This document shows positions 28,401 through 36,057 of a stretch of 64,000 nt of DNA, in pieces. The DNA comes from Mangrovibrevibacter kandeliae. GTDB lineage: Bacteria; Pseudomonadota; Alphaproteobacteria; Rhizobiales; Rhizobiaceae. The notes below the pieces were generated by a model. The model saw nothing but the letters and a program-made list of their open reading frames with translations. It was not told the DNA's origin and did not search any database. How positions within the stretch are numbered: position 1 is the stretch's first letter; each line of letters begins with the position of its first letter. The position numbers and the translations under genes are program-made. The stretch spans positions 62,001 through 126,000 of the forward strand of contig NZ_JANIFJ010000001.1 in the NCBI RefSeq assembly GCF_024519155.1, given 5' to 3'.

Positions 28401-28851
28401 GGCCGAGCCCGTTCCAGCGGAGCCCGTGGAGGCGCCGGAGGCCAAGCCCGTGCAGCTCTGGCGGCCGCAGCGGTTCGAGGGGCGCGGCGGGGCCCGCCAC
28501 GGCGAACGCGGCGGTCAGGCCAATCGCCGCTTCGGCGGCGGACGTCGCGGCGAGCGGGCCGAGGGCGAGGGCGGTGTCGGACAGGCGCACGGCGAGCGCT
28601 CCGAGCGTCCCGACCGTCAGCGCCGGCCGCGCCCGGAGCGGGGCGGCGATGGCGACGAGCGCGCACCGCGTTTCGACAAGTCCGCCGGCAAGCGTGGCAA
28701 GGGCTCGGGCGAGCGCGGGCAGGGGGAGCGGCCGCAGGGCGAGCGCAACGAACGGCCGCGGTTCGACAAGGCGCCGGCGCGGCCACAGCGGGTCGATCCG
28801 GACTCGCCGTTCGCCAAGCTCGCCGCGCTTCGCGACAAGCTCGGGAAGTAG
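25480..28851 (+). CDS. SUV3-like DExH RNA/DNA helicase with long low-complexity tail
   Basis: This is a 1123-aa superfamily-2 helicase of the mitochondrial SUV3-like group found in Alphaproteobacteria. Walker A GPTNTGKT is at ~27-34, motif II is AIDEVQLAADLERG (~108), and motif VI is QIAGRAGRH (~275). The middle ~400 residues are an alpha-helical region of unclear role. From ~830 the protein becomes Ala/Glu/Pro/Thr-rich and acidic, and from ~990 it is a basic Arg/Gly-rich end (RFGGGRRGERAEGEGG and repeats), which suggests RNA binding. ATG 25480 (MMDAHLPSQSH) is the first plausible start after the terminator. The S4 gene follows after 9 nt, which suggests joint work in RNA metabolism. Confidence 0.85.
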   Translation: MMDAHLPSQSHLHDAAFEGRGVTAVLGPTNTGKTFLAIERMVAHSSGVIGLPLRLLAREVYQRVVERVGPGAVSLITGEEKIKPPNARYSVCTVEAMPRDPGTAFVAIDEVQLAADLERGHVFTDRILHTRGREETLLLGAGTMRGVLEQLLKGLSVVTRPRMSNLFYDGARKITRLPRRTAIVAFSAEEVYAIAELIRRQRGGAAVVLGALSPRTRNAQVELYQAGEVDFLVATDAIGMGLNLDLDHVAFAQDWKYDGFQYRRLAPAELGQIAGRAGRHVRDGTFGVTGQVDPFEPEIVEALEAHAFQPVRTVQWRSRDLDFGSIDRLKASLDRVPPVGALTRALPAVDQRALEFLSRDRDVVERATDARRVELLWEACKLPDYRRIAPAQHAEIIASIYADLVAHGHVSEDYMAAQVRRADRTEGDIDTLSQRIAEIRTWTYISHRPGWLADPTHWQENTRSIEDRLSDALHDRLTKRFVDRRTSVLMKRLRENALMEAEIAGDGSVMVEGHHVGELQGFRFTPDSKADGQDAKAVRAAAQKALAGEFDTRAERFANAPNGDLALGSDGLLRWLGAPIAALTSGEDPLKPRAVLFADEQLTGPSRDKVAARADRFLTYQVSTLLKPLVDLKSGDGLEGTAKGLGYRLAESYGLIQRREVAEEVRSLDQDARAALRKLGVRFGAYHIFVPALIKPAPAGLLTLLWAIASDGREKPGFGDVTQLLATGRTSVAPDPAFDPIFYPLAGYRVLGRRAVRVDILERLADLIRPALAWKPGTGRRPDGAYNGREFIVTPAMMSILGATAEDMDEILKGLGYRAQTVDNAEVQKLLAEQDAAAVAAESAKAAQTAEAAPASAAQGGGDAVATEAVTAGGAEDAAEPPTSAVAPDALDAAPAADAAPTSGDEADGLDPAVVPPTDPTAEPTETTAATAETPATVTTPPPAEAEPATSAVEAEPAEAPSAVSEPASEAVASAEPVPAEPVEAPEAKPVQLWRPQRFEGRGGARHGERGGQANRRFGGGRRGERAEGEGGVGQAHGERSERPDRQRRPRPERGGDGDERAPRFDKSAGKRGKGSGERGQGERPQGERNERPRFDKAPARPQRVDPDSPFAKLAALRDKLGK

Positions 28852-28860
28852 GTCGGCGGC

Positions 28861-29160
28861 GTGAACGAGCAGCGCATCGACAAGTGGCTGTTCTTCGCGC
28901 GCCTGGTGAAATCGCGCAGCCTTGCGCAGAAGCTCGCACTCTCCGGCGGCGTGCGCGTCAACCGGATCAAAGTCACCCAGGCCGCCCGCGTCGTGCGGCC
29001 TGGCGACGTTCTGACGATCAGCCTGAACGGGGGCGTGCGCGTGCTGAAGATCGTCGATGGCGGCGCCCGGCGCGGTCCCGCGTCCGAGGCACGGCTGCTC
29101 TACGAGGACCTCGCGGTTGCTCCGGACGCTGAACCGGGTGCCGATGCCGCGGTGACATGA
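28861..29160 (+). CDS. S4-domain RNA-binding protein (HslR-like)
   Basis: This 99-aa protein is an S4 RNA-binding domain with little else. It starts NEQRIDKWLFFARLVKSRSL, followed by LALSGGVRVNRIKVTQA and VRPGDVLTI, the same pattern as Hsp15/HslR, which rescues stalled 50S-nascent chain complexes in E. coli. Translation begins at GTG 28861, 9 nt after the helicase stop, so the two are probably cotranscribed. The ~30-residue C-terminus is acidic and likely disordered. The heat-shock link of HslR is notable because rpoH lies 1.8 kb downstream, but no RpoH promoter was found here. Confidence 0.85.
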   Translation: MNEQRIDKWLFFARLVKSRSLAQKLALSGGVRVNRIKVTQAARVVRPGDVLTISLNGGVRVLKIVDGGARRGPASEARLLYEDLAVAPDAEPGADAAVT

Positions 29161-29362
29161 GATCCGAGCGCCTGCCCTCGCGGTCGAACGCCAAGCCGTG
29201 ACGATCTGTCCCAGGGAATGACATTCCGCTTGAGCCCCTGTCGGCGCGCTGCTTTGCCCTTGAAAGGGTCCGGACGACCGGTTACGTCCCGGGTTCGGGC
29301 GGCCAATTATTTACGCGGCCGCCGCTCGAGCACGCGCCCAGTTTCAGTCCGGGGATGACCGA

Positions 29363-29701
29363 ATGACCTATGTCGTGACCGACAACTGCATCCGCTGCAA
29401 GTACATGGATTGCGTCGAGGTCTGTCCGGTGGACTGCTTCTACGAGGGCGAGAACATGCTCGTCATTCACCCGGACGAATGCATCGATTGCGGTGTCTGC
29501 GAGCCCGAATGCCCGGCCGAAGCGATCAAGCCGGACACCGAGCCCAACCTCGACAAGTGGTTGCAGGTCAACGCGGAATACGCCGAGAAGTGGCCCAACA
29601 TCACGATCAAGCGTGAGGCGCCGGCCGATGCCAAGGAGCACGACGGCGAGACGGGCAAGTTCGAAAAGTACTTCTCTGCCGAGCGCGGCCAGGGCGACTG
29701 A
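29363..29701 (+). CDS. fdxA: 7Fe ferredoxin FdxA
   Basis: This 112-aa ferredoxin carries one [3Fe-4S] and one [4Fe-4S] cluster. Cluster Cys are in [18 protein letters not shown] and [12 protein letters not shown]. The C-terminal extension ([20 protein letters not shown]) is the FdxA signature in Alphaproteobacteria and Azotobacter FdI-type proteins. It acts as a cytosolic electron carrier. The 202-bp upstream gap separates it from the helicase-S4 pair. A perfect 13-bp palindrome (GGAATG-A-CATTCC, 29215-29227) lies there. carD lies 359 bp downstream. Confidence 0.95.
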   Translation: MTYVVTDNCIRCKYMDCVEVCPVDCFYEGENMLVIHPDECIDCGVCEPECPAEAIKPDTEPNLDKWLQVNAEYAEKWPNITIKREAPADAKEHDGETGKFEKYFSAERGQGD

Positions 29702-30060
29702 CCTGGCGTCCCGTCACCGCAAATCCGCCCGCTGGATCGTTAGGCGGGCCATCATCGGCGGCAAGTAGGAAATCCTTGAATTTTCGGCTGTGATGCGGTA
29801 GCATTATTGTCACAGTCGAGCACAAAGCTCCTTCGGGCCGGCAGAGCCGCTCGAAGCATCATCCGAAAGGACAGTTTCCCGCTAGCTTGGCGACGTGGTC
29901 GCGGCAAGCCCTTTTATCCGGTCTTACGGTTCTTGAGCGGGTCTCTTCGAGATGCGGCTGTGGCTCCGCTTTGGTGGAGTTCGTTGCGGTCGGCGGTGCG
30001 ACGCACCGTCAGTGTCTAGCGGCTGAGGCGGCCGGGCACAACAGGGAGTTTGACAAGCGT
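29702..30060 (+). promoter_or_regulatory. Long leader region of carD with candidate sigma-70 promoter
   Basis: The 359-bp gap between fdxA and carD has no supported gene. A hairpin-like GCCCGC / GCGGGC pair just after fdxA may end that transcript weakly. A promoter-like pair lies at TTGAAT (29776-29781), a 17-nt spacer, and TAGCAT (29799-29804) in a locally AT-rich stretch. If used, carD would have a 5' leader of roughly 250 nt. Confidence 0.4.
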
Positions 30061-30636
30061 ATGAGCAGCCAGAAGAAGACGTCTCAGCGGCAGGCTTTCA
30101 AGACCGGCGAGAGCATCGTTTATCCTGCCCACGGCGTCGGCCAGATCGTGGCGATCGAAGAGCAGGAAGTTGCGGGGCTGCGCCTGGAACTCTACGTGAT
30201 CGACTTCGAGAAGGACAAGATGCGCCTCAAGGTCCCGGTCGCCAAGGCCGAGGCCGTCGGCATGCGCAAGCTGTCCGAGACCGATTTCGTCGAACGCGCG
30301 CTGAAGGTGGTGCAGGGCCGCGCCCGCGTGAAGCGCACGATGTGGAGCCGCCGCGCGCAGGAATACGACGCCAAGATCAACTCCGGCGACCTGATCGCAA
30401 TCGCCGAGGTGGTCCGCGACCTCTATCGCGCCGAGAGCCAGCCCGAGCAGTCCTACTCGGAGCGCCAGCTCTACGAGGCGGCGCTCGGCCGCATGGCGCG
30501 CGAGCTCGCCGCCGTGAATGCGGTGTCCGAGACCGAAGCCGTCCGTCTGATCGAGCAGAACCTCAACAAGGGGCCGAAGCGCGGTGCCAAGACGGCGGAG
30601 ACCGACGAGGACGCCGAGCAGGAAGAAGCCGCCTGA
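30061..30636 (+). CDS. carD: CarD/CdnL-family transcription regulator
   Basis: This 191-aa RNA-polymerase-binding protein stabilises open complexes, mainly at rRNA and growth promoters. The N-terminal CarD/TRCF RNAP-interaction domain is visible from residue ~12 (FKTGESIVYPAHGVGQI) to ~75. The helical DNA-binding part follows (TMWSRRAQEYDAKINSGDL, YSERQLYEAALGRMARELA). The C-terminus is acidic and disordered. ATG 30061 starts shortly after a GGGAGTTTG stretch. It is transcribed alone: a strong terminator lies 49 bp downstream. Confidence 0.93.
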   Translation: MSSQKKTSQRQAFKTGESIVYPAHGVGQIVAIEEQEVAGLRLELYVIDFEKDKMRLKVPVAKAEAVGMRKLSETDFVERALKVVQGRARVKRTMWSRRAQEYDAKINSGDLIAIAEVVRDLYRAESQPEQSYSERQLYEAALGRMARELAAVNAVSETEAVRLIEQNLNKGPKRGAKTAETDEDAEQEEAA

Positions 30637-30684
30637 GATCGAGCTGCGGGCCGCGCCGCGCGGCTCGCCGGATGAATGCACGAG

Positions 30685-30716
30685 ATGCCGGTCCGCCTTG
30701 CGGGCCGGCATTTTTT
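30685..30716 (+). terminator. Rho-independent terminator after carD
   Basis: A 12-bp stem ATGCCGGTCCGC / GCGGGCCGGCAT with one wobble and a 3-nt loop, followed by a run of six T (30711-30716). Confidence 0.9.
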
Positions 30717-30845
30717 GTTCGGGTCACCGGCTATCCCCGGGTTGGCGAAGCTGCTAATGCTAACCCTCTCATCGAGCTGCCGGCCACCTGCCCCTTGTCG
30801 TTTCGACGCGGCTCTCTATTTCGCTCCAAAAAGTTTCACCCTCCG

Positions 30846-30871
30846 GGAACGTTCTGCGCTCCTGCCGCGTT
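30846..30871 (+). promoter_or_regulatory. EcfG (general stress sigma) type promoter for rpoH
   Basis: GGAAC (30846-30850), a 17-nt spacer and CGTT (30868-30871) match the EcfG/RpoE2 consensus GGAAC-N16-17-CGTT of Alphaproteobacteria. It lies 76 bp before the rpoH start, in the 311-bp gap behind the carD terminator. No other gene lies in that gap. Confidence 0.7.
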
Positions 30872-30947
30872 GCGTCATCACTCGTCGCGCGGACGCAGCT
30901 TCGTTCGCACGCCTGTGCCGCAATGAGTTCGTCATCGGAGGCAAGAC

Positions 30948-31814
30948 ATGAAATCCCAATCCGCGCGTCGTGTGATGATCCGGGCCGCGATGGCCGCCCC
31001 TTATCTGCAGCGCGAAGAGGAGTACGAGCTTGCGGTCCGGTGGAAGGAGAACCGGGACCAGGACGCGCTTCACAAGATCACCGCCGCACACATGCGCCTG
31101 GTCATTTCGATGGCCTCGAAGTTCCGGCACTTCGGCCTGCCGATGAACGACCTGATCCAGGAGGGCCATGTCGGCCTCCTCGAGGCGGCCGCGCGCTTCG
31201 AGCCGGAGCGGGAAGTGCGCTTCTCGACCTATGCCACCTGGTGGATCCGGGCTTCGATCCAGGACTACATCCTGCGCAACTGGTCGATCGTGCGGGGCGG
31301 CACCTCGTCGGCACAGAAGGCGCTGTTCTTCAACCTGCGCCGCCTCCGGGCGCGGCTCAGCCAGGGATCGGAGAGCCTGTCCGGAACCGCGATGTATCGC
31401 GAGATCGCCACCGCGCTGAAGGTGTCCGAAGGCGACGTCGCGCTGATGGACTCGCGCCTTTCGGGTCCGGACTCTTCGCTCAACGCGCCGCTGATCGAGG
31501 ACGAATCCGGCAGCGCCGACCGGCAGGACTTTCTCGTCGCGAGCGACCCGCTGCCGGACGAGATGGTCTCGAGCTCGATCGACGACGAGCGCCGGGTGCA
31601 CTGGCTGCACAGCGCGCTCGACGTCCTGTCCGAGCGGGAGCTGAAGATCATTCGCGAGCGCCGGCTGCAGGACGACGGCGCGACGCTGGAGGCGCTCGGC
31701 AGCAAGCTCGGCATCTCCAAGGAGCGGGTGCGCCAGATCGAGACCCGCGCGCTGGAGAAGCTGCGCAACGCGCTGCTGCAGACCAATCCGGATCAGGCCG
31801 CCTATGTGAGCTGA
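30948..31814 (+). CDS. rpoH: RNA polymerase sigma-32 factor, RpoH2 type
   Basis: This 288-aa sigma factor directs RNA polymerase to heat-shock and oxidative-stress promoters. Region 2 reads AHMRLVISMASKFRHFGLPM, LIQEGHVGLLEAAARF and TYATWWIRASIQDYILRNWS. The RpoH box is AQKALFFNLRRLR. Region 4.2 contains LGISKERVRQIETRALEKLR. The N-terminus (MIRAAMAAPYLQREEEYELAVRWKE pattern) resembles rhizobial RpoH2 rather than RpoH1. ATG 30948 has a GGAGG ribosome site. The upstream EcfG-like promoter fits the known control of rpoH2 by the general stress sigma RpoE2 in Sinorhizobium. Confidence 0.93.
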   Translation: MKSQSARRVMIRAAMAAPYLQREEEYELAVRWKENRDQDALHKITAAHMRLVISMASKFRHFGLPMNDLIQEGHVGLLEAAARFEPEREVRFSTYATWWIRASIQDYILRNWSIVRGGTSSAQKALFFNLRRLRARLSQGSESLSGTAMYREIATALKVSEGDVALMDSRLSGPDSSLNAPLIEDESGSADRQDFLVASDPLPDEMVSSSIDDERRVHWLHSALDVLSERELKIIRERRLQDDGATLEALGSKLGISKERVRQIETRALEKLRNALLQTNPDQAAYVS

Positions 31815-31843
31815 CGACGACGCGGACGACGTACGGGACACGC

Positions 31844-31876
31844 GAAGCGGCCCGGCAGGCGATGCCGGGCCGCTTC
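31844..31876. terminator. Hairpin terminator between rpoH and the M48 protease gene
   Basis: A perfect 14-bp stem GAAGCGGCCCGGCA / TGCCGGGCCGCTTC with a 5-nt loop lies 30 bp after the rpoH stop, between convergent genes. The 3' side is only weakly T-rich (GTATTT). Confidence 0.75.
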
Positions 31877-31913
31877 GTATTTCCGCGACGGCTCGGCCCC
31901 GACGCCGGCTGAC

Positions 31914-33482
31914 TCACTCGGCGACGATCTTGTACTTCTCGCCGGCTCTGACCTGCGACGACTCGTCGAGATCGTTCAGGAGGCGGAACATCTCGATCTC
32001 CCGGTCGACGCCCTGCATCTTGTTCGAAAGGGAGGTCTGCGTGTCACCGGCCCTGGCGGTGACGACGCGGATCCGCAGCGGCTTCAGCGCATCCTTCTCG
32101 GCCGGCGTCAGCAGCCGGAAGGAGCGGCCGACGGTCTCGGCTGTCGCCGTGAGGCTCGGGGCGGCACTGGTCGGCAGCGCCGTCAGGAAGCGGTAGGCCT
32201 GGTTGCCGACGCGGATCACCGTGACGTCGAACACGTATTCGCCGCCGGCGGCACGCGCCGTCACCGCATCGAGGTCCCCCACCTTCTCCTGGCGGATGCT
32301 GGCCTTGTCGAGCCCGCCGATCCAGCCGCTGTTGACGTAGTCGGTGAGACTCATGCTCGAGGGGAGCGCCACGCCGTCGAAGCGGATCGCGACGTCACCG
32401 GGGCCGGTCGCAAGCACCGCCTCGGCAGTGTTGTCGATGACGAACCCATCCGGCACCTGGAAGGTGATGCCGAGGCCGGGGTGGAAGAAGCGCCGTCCGC
32501 GCACGTAGCCCTCGGCGGCCGAATCGCCGAACAGCATGCCGTCGATGCCTGCAAGGTAGCGGTCACGGTCCGTGATGCCGGTGCCCGGCGGGCCGAACAC
32601 GCGGGCATGGCGCTCGGCGAGCTCAATGCGCTGCGGCGCCGCCGGATGCGAGGCGAGGAAGTCGAGATCCGGGTTTTCCGCCTGGAAGGCGTTGCGGAAG
32701 TTCGAATAGGACTCCATCGCCTTGAGGAAGCGGGCGGCGGCATAGGGATCGTAGCCCGCACGGCCGGTCTGGCGGATGCCGAGCGCGTCCGCCTGGAGCT
32801 CCTGGTTGCGGGAGAAGCTGGCGAGGCTGAGACGGCTGCGCGCCAGCGCGGCCTGGCCGGCACTGTCGCTGGCGAGCACCTCCGACACGACGCGGCCGGC
32901 AAGCTCGGCCGCCTGCTCGCGCTGCTGGCGCTCGATGCCATGATTGGCGGTGACGTGCCCCATTTCGTGGGCGAGGACGGCGGCGACCTCGGCCGAATCG
33001 TTGGCCAGCGCCAGAAGCCCGCGCGTCACGTAGAGATAGCCGCCCGGCAGCGCGAAGGCGTTGACGTTGGGCGAATTCAGCACCGTGATCGAGTAGGCGC
33101 GGGAGGGATCGTCCGGCACCTCGGCGAGCCGCCCGACGATGCCGGCGAGTGTCTGCTCCAGCTTGGTGTCCGAATAGGCGCCGCCATAGGCCGCGAGAAT
33201 CTTCGGATGCTGGCTCTGGCCGATCGAGGACTGCGGGTCGTTGGCGCGCACGGTGTCGAAATCGACCGGGTTGCGCGGCGTCGGCAGGTAGCCGGACTGC
33301 ACCGGCGAGGGATCGACGCCGTCGGCAGCCTGTTCGAGCCCGGCGCCGAGTGAGGTACAGCCGGACAGGGCGGCCGCAAGAAGGACGAGCGCGGCCACGG
33401 GCGCGGCGGCGCTCCGCGGCGCCCGCCCTGCCTTCTGCGCTCCAGAAGTTTCGCGTGCGTCCCCCAAGGGTGTCGACGCCAT
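31914..33482 (-). CDS. M48-family metalloprotease lipoprotein (BepA/YfgC-like)
   Basis: This 522-aa exported zinc protease has a lipoprotein signal peptide (ALVLLAAALSGC, lipid Cys in the LSGC lipobox ~residue 42). The M48 domain carries zinc motif VLAHEMGHVTANHG (HExxH) and a downstream acidic ligand region (QELQADALGIRQTGRAGYDP). The C-terminal ~170 residues hold a beta-rich part and a LysM-like end (VTARAGDTQTSLSNKM). Family members such as BepA assist or degrade outer-membrane proteins. I chose ATG 33482 because it gives a compact signal peptide; an in-frame start 8 codons upstream is also open. It converges with rpoH. Confidence 0.87.
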   Translation of the reverse strand: MASTPLGDARETSGAQKAGRAPRSAAAPVAALVLLAAALSGCTSLGAGLEQAADGVDPSPVQSGYLPTPRNPVDFDTVRANDPQSSIGQSQHPKILAAYGGAYSDTKLEQTLAGIVGRLAEVPDDPSRAYSITVLNSPNVNAFALPGGYLYVTRGLLALANDSAEVAAVLAHEMGHVTANHGIERQQREQAAELAGRVVSEVLASDSAGQAALARSRLSLASFSRNQELQADALGIRQTGRAGYDPYAAARFLKAMESYSNFRNAFQAENPDLDFLASHPAAPQRIELAERHARVFGPPGTGITDRDRYLAGIDGMLFGDSAAEGYVRGRRFFHPGLGITFQVPDGFVIDNTAEAVLATGPGDVAIRFDGVALPSSMSLTDYVNSGWIGGLDKASIRQEKVGDLDAVTARAAGGEYVFDVTVIRVGNQAYRFLTALPTSAAPSLTATAETVGRSFRLLTPAEKDALKPLRIRVVTARAGDTQTSLSNKMQGVDREIEMFRLLNDLDESSQVRAGEKYKIVAE

Positions 33483-33696
33483 GCCCGTCCCACTCACCGT
33501 CAACAACGATCCCGATGCCTAGACCAACGCGCACGGACTTCAAAGTGTCGCTGCGCCACAGCCGCCGGCAAAATGCGGATCGGCTGCTCCGGCCAGGCGC
33601 GCGCCTTCGCCATGGACGCGGGTAGCGGCGAAATCCGCCTGAAATGCGTCGCCGGCCCGACGGAGGTCGACCCTCCCGCGTGCCGCCGTGGCGAGA

Positions 33697-34428
33697 TCAG
33701 GCGCGCCCGAGATAGGCGGCCACGGCCGGGTCGTCGGCCCCCGACAGGATCGCGGCGGTCGGCCCGAGCGCCCGGATCTGCCCTTCGCCGACGAAGGCGG
33801 TGCGGTCGGCGAAGCCGCGTGCATCCTCGGGCTGGTGGGTGACCATCAGGATCGTCGTCGGTCGGGCGCCGTTCCGCGCCCGCAGGTTCTGCAGGAGGTG
33901 CAGCATCTCCAGGCGCAGGGCTGGCCCCAGCGCGGCGAAGGGCTCGTCGAGGAGAATCAGCGGTCGATCGCGCAGGAATGCGCGGGCAAGGGCGACACGC
34001 TGCCGCTCGCCGCCCGACATCTCGCCCGGCCGGCGCCGCTCGAAGCCCGCGAGGCCGACGGCCGCCAGCGCCTCGCCGGCCTTCGCCCGGACCGCGCGCG
34101 ACAGCCGCAGGCGCGGCGCGAGGCCGAGCGCGACGTTTTCGGCGGCCGTCAGATGGGCGAAGAGGTTGTTCTCCTGAAAGACGAACGACACCGGCCGCTC
34201 GGACGGCGGCAGCGTCGTGACGTCGGCATCACCGATCCGGATGCGGCCCGCGTCGGGCGCGACGAAACCGGCCGCGAGATCGAGGAGGGTGGACTTGCCG
34301 GCGCCGCTCGGCCCGATGATCGCCAGCCATTCGCCGGCCGGGACCGCAAGATCGAACCGCATCACCGCGCCCTGGTAGGCGAAGGTGACGCGGTCGAAGA
34401 CAAGTGCGGGCGGGGCGGCGGCGCTCAC
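33697..34428 (-). CDS. thiQ: Thiamine ABC transporter ATP-binding protein ThiQ
   Basis: This 243-aa ATPase of the thiamine/TPP importer has Walker A GPSGAGKSTL, Q-loop FQENNLF, signature [15 protein letters not shown], Walker B LILLDEPFAAL and switch His VTHQPEDA. The GFV.PD.G.I.IG.ADVT.LPP pattern is typical of ThiQ. Translation starts at GTG 34428, overlapping the thiP stop by 4 nt (GTGA), so it is coupled to thiP. It is third in the thiB-thiP-thiQ operon under the TPP riboswitch. Confidence 0.92.
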   Translation of the reverse strand: MSAAAPPALVFDRVTFAYQGAVMRFDLAVPAGEWLAIIGPSGAGKSTLLDLAAGFVAPDAGRIRIGDADVTTLPPSERPVSFVFQENNLFAHLTAAENVALGLAPRLRLSRAVRAKAGEALAAVGLAGFERRRPGEMSGGERQRVALARAFLRDRPLILLDEPFAALGPALRLEMLHLLQNLRARNGARPTTILMVTHQPEDARGFADRTAFVGEGQIRALGPTAAILSGADDPAVAAYLGRA

Positions 34429-36044
34429 GCGACATTCTCCCGCGGCGCGAAGGCCCGCTCGGCGCAGAGCATCAGCGCCAGGCACGACACCCCGAGGATC
34501 AAGGCGAGCCCGGCCGCGTCGGCCGTACGATAGCTGCCCATGCGATTGAGCAGCAGCAGAGGCAGGGTGGTGAAGTTCTCGCTGCCGAACAACGCGGCCG
34601 CACCGAGATCGCCGAGGGACAGCGCAAGCGCGAAGGCAAAGGCGAGCCCGAGCGGACCGCGCACGGCCGGCCATTCGACGTGGCGCAGCCGGGCGAGGCC
34701 GTAGAGGCCGAGGCTCTCGGCCAGCCGGTCGTGGCGCGCAGCCGAGGTCGCGAGCGCCGGGCCGAGGATGCGCAGGACGAAGGGCATCGCCATCACCGCG
34801 TTGATCGCCACAACCACGACCGGGGCGGCGGCGAAGACATCCGCGACCTGCCGCAGCGCCAGGAACCAGCCGGCGCCGATCACCACGGGCGGCACCACCA
34901 GCACCAGCCCGCCGGCGTGGTCGAGGAGGCGCGCCCTGGAGTGAGCGGTCGCGGAGCCGGCGGTGGCGCGCGGAGCGTAGACGGCGAGCAGCAAGGCCGT
35001 CGACAGCGCAAGCGCCAGCGTGGCCGCGGCCGTCGCGACAAGGAGGCTCGTCAGCGCCGCATCCTGCACCGCCGCTTCCCCGAGGAGACGCGGAAGGTCC
35101 GCCGCCAGCCCGCGCGCCACCACCGCGGCGAAGGGCGAGAGGACGAAGCCGCCGCCAAGGCTCAGGATCACGATGGCCGCCGTGCGGACTGGGAGGGACG
35201 GGCCGTCATGGCGCACCGGACGGCGCCCGAGGCTGAAGCCGTTGGCCGGAGCGGTGTTCAGGCGCAGGAGGAGCGCGAGGACGAGTCCCGTCAGGACGAC
35301 CTGCACCAGGGCGAGGACGACCGCGCGCCCGGGATCGAAGTCGTAACGCAAGGCCTGGTAGATCGCGACCTCGAGCGTCGTCGCGGCGGGGCCGCCGCCG
35401 AGCGTCAGGACGAGCGTGAACGAGGTCGCGCAGAGCATGAAGACGAGGCTCGCTGCGCCGGGCAGCGCCCGGCGGATCGCGGGCCATTCGATCACCCGGA
35501 AGGTGGTCGCGGGCGGAAAGGCGAGTTGCCCGGCGAGCCGCCAGCTTTCGGCCGGCACCGCGTCGAGCGCGGCCACCATCAGGCGCGTGGCGAGCGGCAG
35601 GTTGAAGAAGACGTGCGCGATCAGGATGCCGGGCAGCCCGTAGACGTCGAGCCGCGGCAGACCGAGGCCGGCGAGCCCGTTGGACATGATGCCGTTGCGG
35701 CCCCAGACGGCGATGATGGCGAGCGCCCCGACGAGCACGGGCAGCGCCTGCGGCAGCAGGAACAGCCGGAGCAGCAGGCCGCGTCCGGCGAACCGGGTGC
35801 GATGCAGCGCCAGCGCCAGCGGCAGGGCGCCGGCGACCGACAGCAGCGTCGACAGGCTCGCCTGCTCGAGCGTGAACAGCACGACGGAGCGCAGGTAGGG
35901 ATCGGCGAGGACGCCGACGGGATCGAGGCGCACCCCCGGCGTCGCGAGGAGCGCGGCAAGCGCGCCCCCGAGGAACAGCGCGAGCGACATCCCTGCCGTC
36001 GCGGCCGCCGCGAGGCGCCAGCCGCGATCCGCGCGTCGCGTCAC
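34425..36044 (-). CDS. thiP: Thiamine ABC transporter permease ThiP
   Basis: This 539-aa inner-membrane protein fuses two binding-protein-dependent permease halves (~12 helices), as is normal for ThiP. The first EAA loop is near residue 190 (LDAVPAESWRLAGQLAFPP) and the second near 455 (RHDRLAESLGLYGLARLRHV). Translation starts at GTG 36044, 13 nt after thiB. The stop overlaps thiQ. Size and double-permease form separate it from single-half permeases of other importers. Confidence 0.92.
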   Translation of the reverse strand: MTRRADRGWRLAAAATAGMSLALFLGGALAALLATPGVRLDPVGVLADPYLRSVVLFTLEQASLSTLLSVAGALPLALALHRTRFAGRGLLLRLFLLPQALPVLVGALAIIAVWGRNGIMSNGLAGLGLPRLDVYGLPGILIAHVFFNLPLATRLMVAALDAVPAESWRLAGQLAFPPATTFRVIEWPAIRRALPGAASLVFMLCATSFTLVLTLGGGPAATTLEVAIYQALRYDFDPGRAVVLALVQVVLTGLVLALLLRLNTAPANGFSLGRRPVRHDGPSLPVRTAAIVILSLGGGFVLSPFAAVVARGLAADLPRLLGEAAVQDAALTSLLVATAAATLALALSTALLLAVYAPRATAGSATAHSRARLLDHAGGLVLVVPPVVIGAGWFLALRQVADVFAAAPVVVVAINAVMAMPFVLRILGPALATSAARHDRLAESLGLYGLARLRHVEWPAVRGPLGLAFAFALALSLGDLGAAALFGSENFTTLPLLLLNRMGSYRTADAAGLALILGVSCLALMLCAERAFAPRENVA

Positions 36045-36057
36045 CGCCGGCCGTCCG

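Noticed and set aside
29215..29227. 13-bp palindrome GGAATG-A-CATTCC upstream of fdxA as a regulator site
   Set aside because: It is perfect but short and single, and matches no regulator motif I know; it is mentioned under fdxA only.
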